The notes beneath the pieces are model-generated. The model saw only the letters and a program-made list of their open reading frames with translations, was not told the origin of the DNA and did no database searches. From contig JBHOQX010000040.1 in assembly GCA_042408595.1 (NCBI GenBank), forward strand, positions 1 through 29,611: 29,611 nt of DNA. Reading direction: 5' to 3'. The DNA comes from JBHOQX01 sp042408595 (lineage in GTDB: Bacteria > Chloroflexota > Chloroflexia > Chloroflexales > Roseiflexaceae). This document shows positions 1-8,396 of the stretch, piece after piece. The first letter of the stretch is position 1. Each line of letters begins with the position of its first letter. Made by a program: the position numbers and the translations under genes.

Positions 1-76
1 GGCTGCGTGGGTCCGGGAAAGTCGCCAGAGTGCCGAGCAAGCTGTCTGGATGGGGTTGGAGAGCCATTCGTCACAC

Positions 77-107
77 CTCCACACACTCTTCGTTCAGTAG
101 TGTGGAG
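77..107. terminator. Stem-loop in the gap before recO
   Basis: CTCCACAC at 77-84 is perfectly complementary to GTGTGGAG at 100-107. Inside, ACT/AGT (85-87 with 96-98) can extend the stem to 11 bp with one bulged A. No T-tract follows on either strand, so it is not a classical intrinsic terminator. It could end an upstream transcript lying outside the window or be a protein-binding palindrome. The rest of 1-158 shows no gene I can support. Confidence 0.35.
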
Positions 108-158
108 CGTAGCACAAAGTTAAAGAACTGAGAAGCCCTACTCGCCCATCCATCATGG

Positions 159-188
159 TTGACCGGGCCCGCACAAATGGCCTATAAT
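159..188 (+). promoter_or_regulatory. Sigma-70-type promoter of recO
   Basis: A TTGACC -35 box (159-164) and a perfect TATAAT -10 box (183-188) are separated by 18 bp. Transcription would start near 195, about 45 bases before the recO ATG. The TTG at 159 that would give a longer recO frame is the -35 box itself, which supports the downstream start. Confidence 0.75.
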
Positions 189-239
189 ACGGGTGGCGTG
201 GCGCCGGGCCGCGCCCCGGCCCGCTGCTGCACAACGGCC

Positions 240-1028
240 ATGCCACGCGAACGTGTGTATCGAACTGAAGCGGTGATCATCCGCCGGAGCGACTTCGGCG
301 AAGCGGATCGCCTGCTTACCCTCATCACACCGGGCGGCAAGCGGCGGGTCGTCGCCAAAGGCGCGCGCAAGACGACCAGCCGGCTCGCCGGCTACATCGA
401 GCTCTTCACGCACGCGACGATGCTGCTGGCGATCGGGCGCACCCTCGATATCATCACGCAGAGCGCGCCGCTGCATACGTTCGACGCCCTGCGCCAAAGC
501 CCGTTGCGCATCGCCGCGGCCTACTACGTCGCCGAGCTGCTGGACCGCCTGAGCGGGGAAGAGGACGAGAGCCGCGTGCTGTTCGACCTGCTGGTGGGCG
601 CGTTGGGCGCGCTCGACAGTACGCGGCATGTCGATCTGGTATTGCGCTGGGTCGAGCTGCGGCTGTTGGCGGCCGCCGGCTACCGCCCCCAATTGCACCA
701 TTGCGCGTCCTGCCAGGCGGCGCTCACCGAAGAGACGGACCGCTTTAGCCCCTCCGCCGGGGGCGCGCTCTGCCCGCGCTGCGCCCCCGCCGATCGCAGC
801 GCGCTGCCGATGGGCCTGCCCGCCTTCAAGCTGCTGCGCTACCTTCAGGCGCAGCCGCTCGCGTCTGTGGAAGGGCTGGCGCTCTCGGCGCCGGTGCGTG
901 CCGAGGCCGAACACCTGCTGCGCGCCGCGCTGCGCTCCGTGTTGGAGCGCGACCTCGCCTCGCTGTCACATTTCGACGAAGTCCGCAGTCAAGAACTCGA
1001 CGCCGCCGCGCCTCACTCCGCCGCGTAA
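240..1028 (+). CDS. recO: DNA repair protein RecO
   Basis: RecO works in the RecFOR pathway, loading RecA onto SSB-coated single-stranded gaps and annealing complementary strands. The 262-residue protein has the family's N-terminal OB-fold (about residues 1-80; it opens with RTEAVIIRRSDFGEADRLLTL, cited here only by its EAVIIRRSDFGEADRLLT core) followed by the all-helical RecO_C part. A zinc-finger-like pair of cysteine clusters is visible: CASC at 155-158 and CPRC at 178-181. Length is typical for RecO (about 240-270). The ATG at 240 is chosen because the open frame further upstream runs through the promoter. There is no strong Shine-Dalgarno. It is 15 bases upstream of the PH-domain gene, so the two are probably co-transcribed. 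Confidence 0.93.
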   Translation: MPRERVYRTEAVIIRRSDFGEADRLLTLITPGGKRRVVAKGARKTTSRLAGYIELFTHATMLLAIGRTLDIITQSAPLHTFDALRQSPLRIAAAYYVAELLDRLSGEEDESRVLFDLLVGALGALDSTRHVDLVLRWVELRLLAAAGYRPQLHHCASCQAALTEETDRFSPSAGGALCPRCAPADRSALPMGLPAFKLLRYLQAQPLASVEGLALSAPVRAEAEHLLRAALRSVLERDLASLSHFDEVRSQELDAAAPHSAA

Positions 1029-1043
1029 GGAAGGAGTCCAACC

Positions 1044-1721
1044 ATGGCCTACCTCGACGAACTCCTCGGACGCGACGAGCAGATCGTCTACGCTACGCGT
1101 CAGCACTGGCTCACGCTGGTCGGCAATATCGTGACAGAACTTCTCCTGATCGCCGTGCTGGTGGCGGCGGGGGTGGCGGCGCAGCGCTATTTGAATGCGA
1201 CGACCTTGTTCGGCCAGCCGAGCGGACAGGTTGTCCTGCTGCTCTGTCTGGCGATCAGCCTCGTGGTGCTGGTCAGCGCTTTCGTCGACTACCTGCGCTG
1301 GAGTAGCCGCCAGTTTATCATCACTGATCACCGTGTAATCCAGATTGAAGGGGTGCTGAACAAGAGCGTCAGCGACTCATCGCTCGAAAAGATCAACGAT
1401 CTGGAGTTGCACCAGAGCTGGTTCGGCCGGATCTTCAACTATGGCGACATCGAAGTGCTGACCGGTTCGGATGTCGGGATCAACCAGATGCGGCGGCTCG
1501 CGGCCCCGCTTGACTTCAAGCGCGCGCTGCTTGAGGCGAAGGACAATCTGAACCGCGGCTTCGGCTATCTCGACCCGCGCGATCTGAGCGCCTATACCGA
1601 GGCCACGGCCGCCCCCGATATCCAGCGGACGCTGCGGAGCCTGGCGGAGTTGCGTGACCAGGGGCTGCTCTCCCAGGAAGAGTTCGAAACCAAGAAACGC
1701 GAGCTGCTAAGCCGGATTTGA
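1044..1721 (+). CDS. Two-TM PH-domain (bPH_2) protein with C-terminal SHOCT motif
   Basis: A 225-residue membrane protein. Two hydrophobic segments lie at about residues 22-48 and 58-84. They are followed by a bacterial PH-like domain (about 90-160, including FIITDHRVIQIEGVLNK and IFNYGDIEVLTGSD, typical of the YdbS/YdbT-like DUF304 family). The C-terminus (about 195-225, LAELRDQGLLSQEEFETKK) is a SHOCT oligomerisation motif. A good Shine-Dalgarno (GGAAGGAG) precedes the ATG, 15 bases after the recO stop. The molecular role of such proteins is poorly known; they are inner-membrane proteins thought to act in envelope or stress functions. There is no direct sequence link to recO beyond co-transcription. 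Confidence 0.88.
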   Translation: MAYLDELLGRDEQIVYATRQHWLTLVGNIVTELLLIAVLVAAGVAAQRYLNATTLFGQPSGQVVLLLCLAISLVVLVSAFVDYLRWSSRQFIITDHRVIQIEGVLNKSVSDSSLEKINDLELHQSWFGRIFNYGDIEVLTGSDVGINQMRRLAAPLDFKRALLEAKDNLNRGFGYLDPRDLSAYTEATAAPDIQRTLRSLAELRDQGLLSQEEFETKKRELLSRI

Positions 1722-1787
1722 GCTGCCCGTTCCGTGCGAGGGCGCGCGGCGAGAGGCCGTGGTGTGTCGCGGTGCTGCCGGCTGCAT

Positions 1788-1830
1788 GCCTCACCCCTTT
1801 CCTGGGTGCGCCGGAGGGGGCTGGGGGTAT
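1788..1830. repeat. Imperfect C-rich/G-rich inverted repeat in the gap before punA
   Basis: A CCTCACCCC arm is followed after a short spacer by a GGAGGGGGCTGGGGGT arm. The pairing is imperfect. It resembles the palindrome at 24862-24908 in composition (C-rich arm, GTG/TGC loop, GGAGGGGG arm). It may be a dispersed intergenic palindrome. The remainder of 1722-1927 shows no convincing gene or promoter. Confidence 0.3.
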
Positions 1831-1941
1831 CAGGCGCGCTGGGGCGCGGCTCCCGCGGATGTACGCCGGGAGCACGCGAGCCGTCGTCAGCCGTAGAACC
1901 GGCGTTCGTCCTGTGTCGTTCGCCCCTCAGGAGGTGTGTCT

Positions 1942-2766
1942 ATGGACGATCTGTACACCGCGATCGAGCAAGCGCGGGCGGTGGTGGCCGGCCGGGCGAC
2001 CGTCGCGCCACGGGTGGGGCTGATCCTCGGCTCGGGGCTGGGTGCACTGGCCGATGAGCTGGATGATGCGGTGGTCGTGCCGTACACCGCCATCCCCGGC
2101 TTCCCGCGATCCACCGTCCACGGTCACCGGGGTGAACTGGCGCTTGGGCGGCTGGCAGGGCAGCCGGTCGCGGTGATGCGTGGGCGCTTCCACTTCTACG
2201 AAGGGTATACGATGCAGCAGGTCACCTTCCCGGTGCGTGTGCTGCGCGCGCTCGGGTGCGAGACGCTCGTGGCGACCAACGCGGCTGGCGGGCTGCGCGA
2301 AGACTGGCAGGTCGGCGATCTGATGCAGATCGCTGACCATATCTTTTTCCCCGGCTTGGCTGGCCATCACCCGCTGATCGGCCCGAACGACGAGCGCCTC
2401 GGCCCGCGCTTCCCGGCGATGGTCGGCGCGTACGACCGCGAGCTGGCGGCGCTGGCCCACGAGGTCGCCCAGGCGCAGGGGACAACGCTGCGCAGCGGGA
2501 CCTATGTGATGGTAGCGGGGCCGTCGTTCGAGAGCGGGGGCGAACTGCGCTTTTGCCGTGCTTTTGCCGATGTGGTCGGGATGTCCACCGCGCCCGAGGT
2601 GGTCGTGGCGCGGCACGGCGGCATGCGGGTGCTCGGCATCTCGCTGATCACGAACATCGCCCTGCCGGACGGGCCGCCTGCGAATCACCAAGAGGTGCTG
2701 GCGGCGGGCGAGGCGGCCAAGCCGCGCTTCGCCGCCCTGCTCCGCGGCGTGCTGGCGCGGATGTAG
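1942..2766 (+). CDS. punA: Purine nucleoside phosphorylase, trimeric (PNP/MTAP) class
   Basis: Phosphorolysis of purine nucleosides to base plus (deoxy)ribose-1-phosphate in purine salvage, in the cytosol. The 274-residue protein matches the low-molecular-mass trimeric PNP family (about 270-290). Visible motifs are LILGSGLGALADEL (phosphate-binding glycine loop, near the N-terminus), GRFHFYEGY (the His/Tyr of the active site), NAAGGL, VMVAGPSFES (Phe/Glu that contact the base), VGMSTAPEVVVARHGG and ISLITN (the Asn position that selects 6-oxopurines). ATG 1942 is preferred over GTG 1936 because AGGAGG at 1929-1934 sits 7 bases upstream of it and abuts the GTG. It converges on the DUF427 gene with only 10 bases between the stops. 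Confidence 0.94.
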   Translation: MDDLYTAIEQARAVVAGRATVAPRVGLILGSGLGALADELDDAVVVPYTAIPGFPRSTVHGHRGELALGRLAGQPVAVMRGRFHFYEGYTMQQVTFPVRVLRALGCETLVATNAAGGLREDWQVGDLMQIADHIFFPGLAGHHPLIGPNDERLGPRFPAMVGAYDRELAALAHEVAQAQGTTLRSGTYVMVAGPSFESGGELRFCRAFADVVGMSTAPEVVVARHGGMRVLGISLITNIALPDGPPANHQEVLAAGEAAKPRFAALLRGVLARM

Positions 2767-2776
2767 CCCAGTGCCG

Positions 2777-3274
2777 CTACCAGCCCCAGGTCCCCGGCTC
2801 CCCTTTGAAGGGGCCGACAACCGCCGAGGTGATCCACCCGCCGTAAAAATCGCCCGGCTGCGGCGTGACTCGCTCGCCGTCTACATAGCAGGCGTCCATA
2901 CGGCTCGGGTAGAATGCGATGTAATTGGCGATCGCCTCGTAGCCGGGGCGCGGCTCCGGATAGAACCAGGCTGCCGCGACCTCGACGCGCCGCCCGATCG
3001 CGACGGTGTAGTATGATGCCGCGCCCTTGAACTCGCAGTAGGTCTGCCGCCCGGCAAGCGACAGGTACTCCATCCGCACATCCTCTGGCGGAAGGTAATA
3101 CACCGGCGGGTGGCTTGTCTCCAGCACCCGCCGGGCGCGGCGCGTCTCGGCGATCACCACGCCGTTGAATTCGACAACAACGTGCTGGTGGGTGTCCTCG
3201 ACGCGCGGCGGGCGCGGATAATCCCAGACGGATTCCTGCCCCGGGCCGGGCTCGATGCGCTGTGGATTCAGCAT
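2777..3274 (-). CDS. DUF427 family protein
   Basis: A 165-residue protein of the DUF427 family (Pfam also calls it NTP_transf_9), with no established reaction. The beta-rich core is visible: VVVEFNGVVIAETRRARRVLE (core VEFNGVVIAETRR), PPVYYLPPEDV, a YCEFKGAASYYTV motif that is the family hallmark, AAWFYPEP, and the C-terminal IAFYPSRMDACYVDGE. The start is ATG 3274, preceded in the transcript by AGAGGGGAAG. The frame stays open further upstream, but that stretch overlaps the acylase gene and does not resemble the family. It lies 181 bases downstream of the acylase, on the same strand. I see no clear terminator in that gap. Confidence 0.87.
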   Translation of the reverse strand: MLNPQRIEPGPGQESVWDYPRPPRVEDTHQHVVVEFNGVVIAETRRARRVLETSHPPVYYLPPEDVRMEYLSLAGRQTYCEFKGAASYYTVAIGRRVEVAAAWFYPEPRPGYEAIANYIAFYPSRMDACYVDGERVTPQPGDFYGGWITSAVVGPFKGEPGTWGW

Positions 3275-3455
3275 AGGTCCTACTTCCCCTCTGGGGAGCG
3301 TTTCCAAAAACCTCGTATGCCGCCGCCACGTGCTCTGAAGCGCTTGATTGCGACACGAAGCCCGCTCGTCGGCTGATGACCCCTGAGACGGTAGCCATAA
3401 CACCTTGTGCAGGATCGCGCCATGTTGTACTACGCAGACGCCGGCCGTTTCGATC

Positions 3456-5909
3456 TCATGGCGTGAGAGTGAGCCGCGCCTGGGCTGCCTCGTCCACCCG
3501 CGCCCGGCTCCAGAGCATCGGGTGATAGCGCCCCTCCAGCCAGGGCTGGAGGAGATCGTCGTAGTGGCGGCTGGCCGGGTGCCCCGATTGTCCGTTCGGG
3601 TGGATGCTGTAGCTGCGGTCCCAGTCGGCGGTATCGCAGATCTGGCGGTACGACGGGTTGACGAAAAAGGGCGGGCCGACGAACTCGCGCAGGGTGTAGG
3701 CCTGGCAGACGGTATCGGGGTCGCCACCGCGCGGGAAGGGGCCGCGGTTGAGGAGCCGCGCCAGCCCGGGCACGCTGCCGAGCGCGTGCCGGATCGTCAG
3801 TTGATGCCAGCGGCCGTAGCGCCAGGCATCCACATCCTCGCCGAACTCGGCGCGCAGCTCGGCGAGCGCCGCCTGCCACGCCTCGGCGAGCACGTCGTCC
3901 CAGGTGCGGCCCGCCGGCAGCCAGGCGTCGTCGCGGGCGGCCGCCCGGCGCAACACCTGCGGCAGGGCGCGCAGCAGGTATTCGTCGCCGAGACGCGACG
4001 CAAACGCGCCGAGACCGGCGGTTGTGCCCAGCGCAGCGCCGACCTCGCGGTAGGCCGCGGCGAGTAGCTTGTCGCGCAGCCGGGCGTAGAGTGTCCCGGC
4101 GACACTCTCGACACTCAGTTCGCCGTCCCAGCCGGCCAGCAGGTCGCGGGCGCGGCGGGCGGTCGCGTCGGGGGTGGGCAGCCGCCCGGCCAGCGCCGCC
4201 AGCTCCAGTCCCGGCAGGCTGCGCACGTCGCTGTGGATGCGGGCGAAGGTCGTCGCGTCGTGCTGCGGCGTCCGCGCCAGCAGGTCGCGGATGCGCGCCG
4301 CGCGGTAGCCGTTCAGCCACTCGGCCTCGAACGGGTGCGGGTAGCCGCCCGCGGCGATCCGGTTGTTCGCCGTCACGAGCATCCCTTCCGCCGGGTCGAG
4401 CACATGCGGCAGCTCATCCGGCGGGATGACGCCGGTCCATTCATACTCGCCGGTCCAGCCCGGCACGGGCAGCCGGCCGTCGCCGCGGGCGCGGAGCGGG
4501 ATGGCGCCACCGGTGGCATAGCCGATATGCCCGTCCACATCGGCATACACAAAGTTCTGCGGCGGCACCGTCCAGTCCGCCAGCGCGGCGCGGAAGCTCT
4601 CCCAATCGTGGGCGCGGTTGAGGTGGAGCACGGCGGCCACGATGTGCCCTGGCTCCAGCGCCGTCCAGCGCATGGCGAGCGCCTCGACGAACGCCGGACG
4701 GTCGATGGCGGAGGGTGACGGGGCGCCGTTGGCCGCAGGGTGGGCGGCCCCAGGCACGAGCGCGTCGATGATCGGCCCGTGGCGGGTGATGCGCACCGTT
4801 TCGATCACCGGCGCGGCCCGCCCGCGGACGCGGATCTCCTCATGCACGACCTCGGCGCGCGCCCAGCCCCCCGGGACCTGGTAGCGCAGCGGGTCGTCCG
4901 GGTCGAAGCGCTCGATGTACAGATCCTGCACATCGGCCATGACGTTGGTCACACCCCAGGCGATCCGCTCGTTGTGGCCGATAATCACGCCCGGCGTGCC
5001 AGGGAAGCTCGCGCCGGTCACGTGAATGCCGCCGCCGGAGAGGTGGTTTTCGTACCAGATCGACGGCATGGTGATCGACAGGTGCGGGTCATCCGCCAGC
5101 AGCGGCTTGCCGCCGAGGGCGCGCGATCCGTTCACCACCCAGGCGTTGCTCCCCTGGCCGCCTCCCTCCGGCGCGAAGCGGCCGGTCGCCGCCGCGGCGG
5201 CCAGCGCCCCCGCGCCGAAGGCCGGTCCGTAGCGTGCCTCCGCCGGGATCGCCAGCGGGTGGTCGTCCGGGTAGCGCGGGTCGAGCGCAGCGGCGCGCTC
5301 CGGCCCGACCGCGGCCACGATCCGGGCGCGCAGCACCTCCAGCTTCCAGTTTTCGGAGAGCGAGAGGGCCATGACCTTGCCCCAGACCAGCACATCCGCC
5401 GGCTCCCACGGGCGCGGGCGGAAGCGCATGATGGCGAACTCGACCGGCAGGCGGGTGCGGTTCCGCGCGATGAACGCATTGACGCCGGCCACATACGCCT
5501 CGACCGCCGCGCGCGCCTCGCCGGCCAGCAGCCCGGCTTCGCGGCGCGCCACCCGGCTGAAGCCGAGCACCCGCAGGAAGCGATCCGAATCGAGCGCGAT
5601 CGGGCCGAAGACCTCGGCGAGCTGGCCGTGGCCAAGGCGGCGCTGGAACTCCATCTGCCACAGACGGTCCTGGGCGTGGACGAAACCCTGCGCCATGAAT
5701 AGGTCGGCGAAGGAGTGGGCGTAGATATGCGGCACGCCCCAGCGGTCACGGATGACCTCGACCGGAGCGGAAAGCCCCGGCAGCGCCAGCCGCCCCGCGG
5801 TGCGCGGCAGCGGGCGGCGCAGCGCGGCAACCGCGCCGGCCCCCGCCAGGCCAAGCGCCGCACCGACCGTGAGCGCGGCGGCGCGCCCGAGCCGGGCATA
5901 GGTAGACAT
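3456..5909 (-). CDS. Penicillin acylase family (S45) N-terminal nucleophile hydrolase
   Basis: An amidohydrolase of the penicillin acylase/acyl-homoserine-lactone acylase family, 817 residues, probably exported. Residues 11-31 are a hydrophobic signal or anchor. An alpha-chain (about 45-240, with VIRDRWGVPHIYAHS and FVHAQDRLWQMEFQRR) is followed by a linker ending GGGQG and then Ser254 (GQG-SNAWVV). Ser254 is the conserved autoprocessing site and N-terminal nucleophile of the beta-chain. DDPHL (about 273-277) and the late ANNR motif are other family active-site features. The substrate cannot be told: beta-lactam, AHL or other amides are all possible. ATG 5909 has GGAG 8 bases upstream. It is in line with the 81-residue gene and the Nudix gene upstream (111-base and 45-base gaps), a possible operon. 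Confidence 0.94.
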   Translation of the reverse strand: MSTYARLGRAAALTVGAALGLAGAGAVAALRRPLPRTAGRLALPGLSAPVEVIRDRWGVPHIYAHSFADLFMAQGFVHAQDRLWQMEFQRRLGHGQLAEVFGPIALDSDRFLRVLGFSRVARREAGLLAGEARAAVEAYVAGVNAFIARNRTRLPVEFAIMRFRPRPWEPADVLVWGKVMALSLSENWKLEVLRARIVAAVGPERAAALDPRYPDDHPLAIPAEARYGPAFGAGALAAAAATGRFAPEGGGQGSNAWVVNGSRALGGKPLLADDPHLSITMPSIWYENHLSGGGIHVTGASFPGTPGVIIGHNERIAWGVTNVMADVQDLYIERFDPDDPLRYQVPGGWARAEVVHEEIRVRGRAAPVIETVRITRHGPIIDALVPGAAHPAANGAPSPSAIDRPAFVEALAMRWTALEPGHIVAAVLHLNRAHDWESFRAALADWTVPPQNFVYADVDGHIGYATGGAIPLRARGDGRLPVPGWTGEYEWTGVIPPDELPHVLDPAEGMLVTANNRIAAGGYPHPFEAEWLNGYRAARIRDLLARTPQHDATTFARIHSDVRSLPGLELAALAGRLPTPDATARRARDLLAGWDGELSVESVAGTLYARLRDKLLAAAYREVGAALGTTAGLGAFASRLGDEYLLRALPQVLRRAAARDDAWLPAGRTWDDVLAEAWQAALAELRAEFGEDVDAWRYGRWHQLTIRHALGSVPGLARLLNRGPFPRGGDPDTVCQAYTLREFVGPPFFVNPSYRQICDTADWDRSYSIHPNGQSGHPASRHYDDLLQPWLEGRYHPMLWSRARVDEAAQARLTLTP

Positions 5910-6019
5910 ATGACTGCTCCGCTTGCAGAAATGACCGCGGCGGCGTGCGAGCACACAGGGAGCGAAACGCATCGTGCCGCTCCCCGCGCTCCGCAGCTGC
6001 GCGCAGAGGCCGACTCGAT

Positions 6020-6265
6020 CTACGCCTCCGCCGGCGGGAGCGAGGTCGTGATGTCGTAGACGATCACCTGCACATCCAGCCCGTCGCGCAGCAGGCTGAC
6101 CGTCGTCTCCTGCGTCGCCTCTTTGATCGGCGTCTCGTGCGCGGCCGGGGCATAGACGCGAATGGTGGCTTCCTCGGCGGAGCGGCGCTTGATGCGCAGC
6201 ACCGCGTCGGGGCTGATCTCCTTGATGCGGGTGGACAGCTCGGCGATGGCGTCGTCGATGGACAT
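6020..6265 (-). CDS. Small conserved-looking hypothetical protein (81 aa)
   Basis: I do not recognise a family. The protein starts MSIDDAIAELSTRIKEISPDA, an amphipathic helix, and continues with alternating charged and hydrophobic beta-like segments (VLRIKRRSAEEATIRVYAP, then TTVSLLRDGLDVQVIVYDI). It has no signal peptide, TM segment or cysteine. Real-gene evidence is the strong ribosome site GGGAGGA about 8 bases before ATG 6265, a compact globular composition, and placement between the Nudix and acylase genes on the same strand. The fold may be a small alpha/beta sandwich. Confidence 0.75.
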   Translation of the reverse strand: MSIDDAIAELSTRIKEISPDAVLRIKRRSAEEATIRVYAPAAHETPIKEATQETTVSLLRDGLDVQVIVYDITTSLPPAEA

Positions 6266-6310
6266 AGCGTGTTCCTCCCTGTTCGTGCGGCCGGCGGCCG
6301 CGTGCTGGCG

Positions 6311-6985
6311 CTATCGGGCGTTCACGGCGAGCGCGCGGCGCATCCGCGCGGCGAACTCGCTCAGGATCATCGCCGTCGCCCCCCACACCTTCTGGCCGCC
6401 GATCGCGAAGAACGGCACCTGCACCGGCGTGCCGCGGAGCGTCCAGCGCTCGACGGCCACGACTGCCGGGTCCAGCAGCTCGCGCAGTGTGACGGTGATC
6501 ACCGCGCTGACCTCGGCCAGGTTGATGTGCAGTTCCGGCGGCGCCGGCGTGTAGCCGACAACCGGCGTGATCGAAAAGTTGCTCGCCTGGATGTACAGCG
6601 GCGTCAGTGCGCCCCAGATCGCGACTCGCTGCGGATCGACCCCCAGCTCCTCCTGCGCCTCGCGTAGCGCCGTGGCGGCCGGGCCGTCGTCCTGCGGGTC
6701 GGTCGCGCCGCCCGGTAGCGAGACCTCGCCGCGGTGATTGGGGAGCATGTCGCTGCGCACCGTCAGCGGCAGGCGCAGGTCGTCGCCATCAGGATAGAGC
6801 AGGATGAGCACCGCGCCTGGCCGGGCGGCAGTGCCCTCCGGCGGGGTGAGCGGGCGAACGGCGCGGCCCTCCAGGTCGCGCACGAGCAGCAGATCCTCGC
6901 GCGGGATCGCCGGGCCCTCGGCGAGCGCAGCGCGCGCCAGCGCTGCCCAGTCCGCCTGTCGCCTCGGATATCGCACCGCCGTCAC
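6311..6985 (-). CDS. Nudix hydrolase, NudL/CoA-pyrophosphatase-like
   Basis: Hydrolyses a nucleoside diphosphate linked to another group; the closest recognisable subgroup is coenzyme A diphosphatase (NudL/NUDT7-like). In the 224-residue protein the CoA-specific extension NHRGEVSLPGG (83-93) leads into the Nudix box, ending ALREAQEELGV (106-116), whose Glu residues bind the catalytic metal. Spacing between PGG and REAQEE equals that of E. coli NudL. The later PVVGYTP and NLAEVSAVITVTL segments fit the family. GTG 6985 is chosen because GGGAGGGAG lies directly upstream; the open frame continues further but without a ribosome site. A promoter candidate lies at 7015-7043. Confidence 0.9.
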   Translation of the reverse strand: MTAVRYPRRQADWAALARAALAEGPAIPREDLLLVRDLEGRAVRPLTPPEGTAARPGAVLILLYPDGDDLRLPLTVRSDMLPNHRGEVSLPGGATDPQDDGPAATALREAQEELGVDPQRVAIWGALTPLYIQASNFSITPVVGYTPAPPELHINLAEVSAVITVTLRELLDPAVVAVERWTLRGTPVQVPFFAIGGQKVWGATAMILSEFAARMRRALAVNAR

Positions 6986-7014
6986 ACGCTCCCTCCCATC
7001 CTGTCTACGGATGC

Positions 7015-7043
7015 ACCATAGCACAGACGGGCGGCGCGCGCAA
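7015..7043 (-). promoter_or_regulatory. Candidate promoter of the Nudix gene
   Basis: On the minus strand, TTGCGC (7038-7043) and TATGGT (7015-7020) are separated by 17 bases. Transcription would start about 25 bases before the GTG at 6985. The -10 box matches 4 of 6 consensus bases and the -35 box 4 of 6. Confidence 0.4.
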
Positions 7044-7114
7044 GCCGGCATGCACCACGAAGGGCACAACGTTCCACCCGCCTGTGCAGGCCACGATCCG
7101 CAGTCGCGCAGGCC

Positions 7115-7768
7115 TCAGGGGAAGCGGGTCGGCACGGGGGTGGGCGTGCGGGTTGTGGCGCAGGTCAGCTTCAACAGCAGCCCCCGTGAGTCGCGGTCGG
7201 TCACGATCACCGTGTGAGCTCCGGGTGCGACATCGCCGACCAGCAGGGTGAGCGAGAACCGCCCATCCGGCCCAACGCTGCCGCCGGCCACCGCGATCCC
7301 GTCGAATGCCACCAGGAAGCCCGCCCGTGGCCGCCCGAAGCCGCTGACCACCAGCGGCTCCCCCGCCTCGCAGGTGAGCGCGGTCGGTGGCGCCGGCGTC
7401 GGCGTCGGTGTCGGGGCGCTCTCCAGGGTTGGCGGCGCGACAGTCGGGGATGGCGCCGGGGCGACGGTCGGGCTGAACTGCGGCACTGAGCGGGTTGGGA
7501 TGGCCGGGCTTGCGCCGGGCCGCGGCGTCGGCTGCCCGGAAGGAGGGGGCGCGCCCGGCGTGGCGCTCGCGGTCGATACGGCGGTGACGGCCGGCGGGAT
7601 GTACGGATTGCCCTGCCCGGCCTGGGCGGTCTGGGTCGCATAGATGTAGGCCTGGCCATCTTGCGCCGCGACGCGCGTGCCGGCGCTCGGGGCGGCGATC
7701 AGCAGGAGCACGACCACCAGGCCGGCGCAGACGACGCTGAGCGGAAGAGTGATGCTTCGCCGGAGCAT
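7115..7768 (-). CDS. Membrane-anchored or secreted Pro/Thr-rich protein
   Basis: A 217-residue protein of unknown function. Residues about 9-31 (LSVVCAGLVVVLLLIAAPSAG) form a signal anchor or signal peptide. A low-complexity Pro/Thr/Ser linker with PTPTPTPAP and TVAPAPSPTVAPP stretches spans about 60-130. A C-terminal beta-rich domain (about 132-205) with two cysteines (LTCEAG and LKLTCAT) could be disulfide-linked and Ig-like. The ending is TPTPVPTRFP. The start at ATG 7768 is uncertain; the frame is open for 15 more codons upstream, and a GAGG lies about 13 bases before 7768. It is divergent from the Fur gene, with its own -10 element at 7828-7833. Confidence 0.75.
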   Translation of the reverse strand: MLRRSITLPLSVVCAGLVVVLLLIAAPSAGTRVAAQDGQAYIYATQTAQAGQGNPYIPPAVTAVSTASATPGAPPPSGQPTPRPGASPAIPTRSVPQFSPTVAPAPSPTVAPPTLESAPTPTPTPAPPTALTCEAGEPLVVSGFGRPRAGFLVAFDGIAVAGGSVGPDGRFSLTLLVGDVAPGAHTVIVTDRDSRGLLLKLTCATTRTPTPVPTRFP

Positions 7769-7827
7769 GATTTCGGCTGTACCTCGCTTGGCAGGCGGGC
7801 CATGGCGCGCCATGCGTATCCCCGGGT

Positions 7828-7856
7828 GTTATACCACATCCGCGGGCGCCGCGCCA
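7828..7856 (-). promoter_or_regulatory. Extended -10 promoter for the Pro/Thr-rich protein gene
   Basis: On the minus strand TGGTATAAC gives an extended -10 (TATAAC at 7828-7833 with TG one base upstream). A weak TGGCGC -35 lies 17 bases further upstream (7851-7856). It is back-to-back with the fur promoter about 45 bases away. Confidence 0.5.
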
Positions 7857-7874
7857 GATGCCCGTGGCCCGCCG

Positions 7875-7883
7875 TGCTATAAT
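7875..7883 (+). promoter_or_regulatory. Extended -10 promoter of the fur-family gene
   Basis: TGCTATAAT, a perfect extended -10 (TG at 7875-7876, TATAAT at 7878-7883). No good -35 is present, as expected for this promoter type. Transcription would start near 7890, about 37 bases before GTG 7927. I see no clear Fur-box inverted repeat here, so autoregulation is not demonstrated. Confidence 0.65.
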
Positions 7884-7926
7884 TGGCGTGGATTGAGGCG
7901 ACTGTGTCAGGAAAGCGAGCCGCAAC

Positions 7927-8391
7927 GTGTCGTGGGCAGAGCAGGTGCTCAGCGATCTGAGCGCGAAGGGGCACCGGGTGACGGCGCCGCGCCGCACAAT
8001 CATCGAGCAGATCACCCGCTACAGTCAGCCGTTCAGCGCGGAGCAGCTCTGGCTCGATATCGGCGGCGACGCGCGCACCGGCGCCGGCCCGATCGGTCGC
8101 GCCACGATCTACCGTACGGTCGACCTCCTGGTCGAGGAAAACTGGCTGGCGCGCGTTCACTGGAGCCCGTCGAAGGAGACGGCCGCCGAGGGCGAGCACG
8201 CCTATGTGCCGGCGGAGCCGGGCCATCACCATCACCTGGTCTGCAAGGCATGCGGTACGGTGGTGGCATTCGAGGGCTGCGACCTGGACGAACTCCTGGG
8301 CGGGCTGGCGCGGCGGCTCAATTTTCGCGTGGATGGACACTGGCTGGAGGCTTTCGGGCTGTGCCAGGCCTGCCAGCGGCGGGCGGGCTGA
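7927..8391 (+). CDS. Fur-family metal-responsive transcription regulator
   Basis: A 154-residue repressor of the Fur/Zur/PerR family. An N-terminal winged helix (about 1-85) shows KGHRVTAPRRTIIEQI and the recognition-helix region GRATIYRTVDLLVEENWLAR. The dimerisation domain carries the metal motif HHHHLVCKACG (99-109) and a second Cys pair CQACQ near the end, giving the structural zinc site of two CxxC motifs. The sequence does not reveal whether it senses iron, zinc or peroxide. GTG 7927 is used, with AGGAAAG about 11 bases upstream. The stop is followed at once by an octamer repeat. Confidence 0.93.
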   Translation: MSWAEQVLSDLSAKGHRVTAPRRTIIEQITRYSQPFSAEQLWLDIGGDARTGAGPIGRATIYRTVDLLVEENWLARVHWSPSKETAAEGEHAYVPAEPGHHHHLVCKACGTVVAFEGCDLDELLGGLARRLNFRVDGHWLEAFGLCQACQRRAG

Positions 8392-8396
8392 TGAGA

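Noticed and set aside
159..239. RecO start at TTG 159
   Set aside because: The TTG is the -35 box of the recO promoter and the added residues (residues before MPRERV) show no RecO features.
3275..3727. Longer N-terminus for the DUF427 protein
   Set aside because: The upstream part overlaps the acylase gene in another frame and is not like the family; the ATG at 3274 has a ribosome site.
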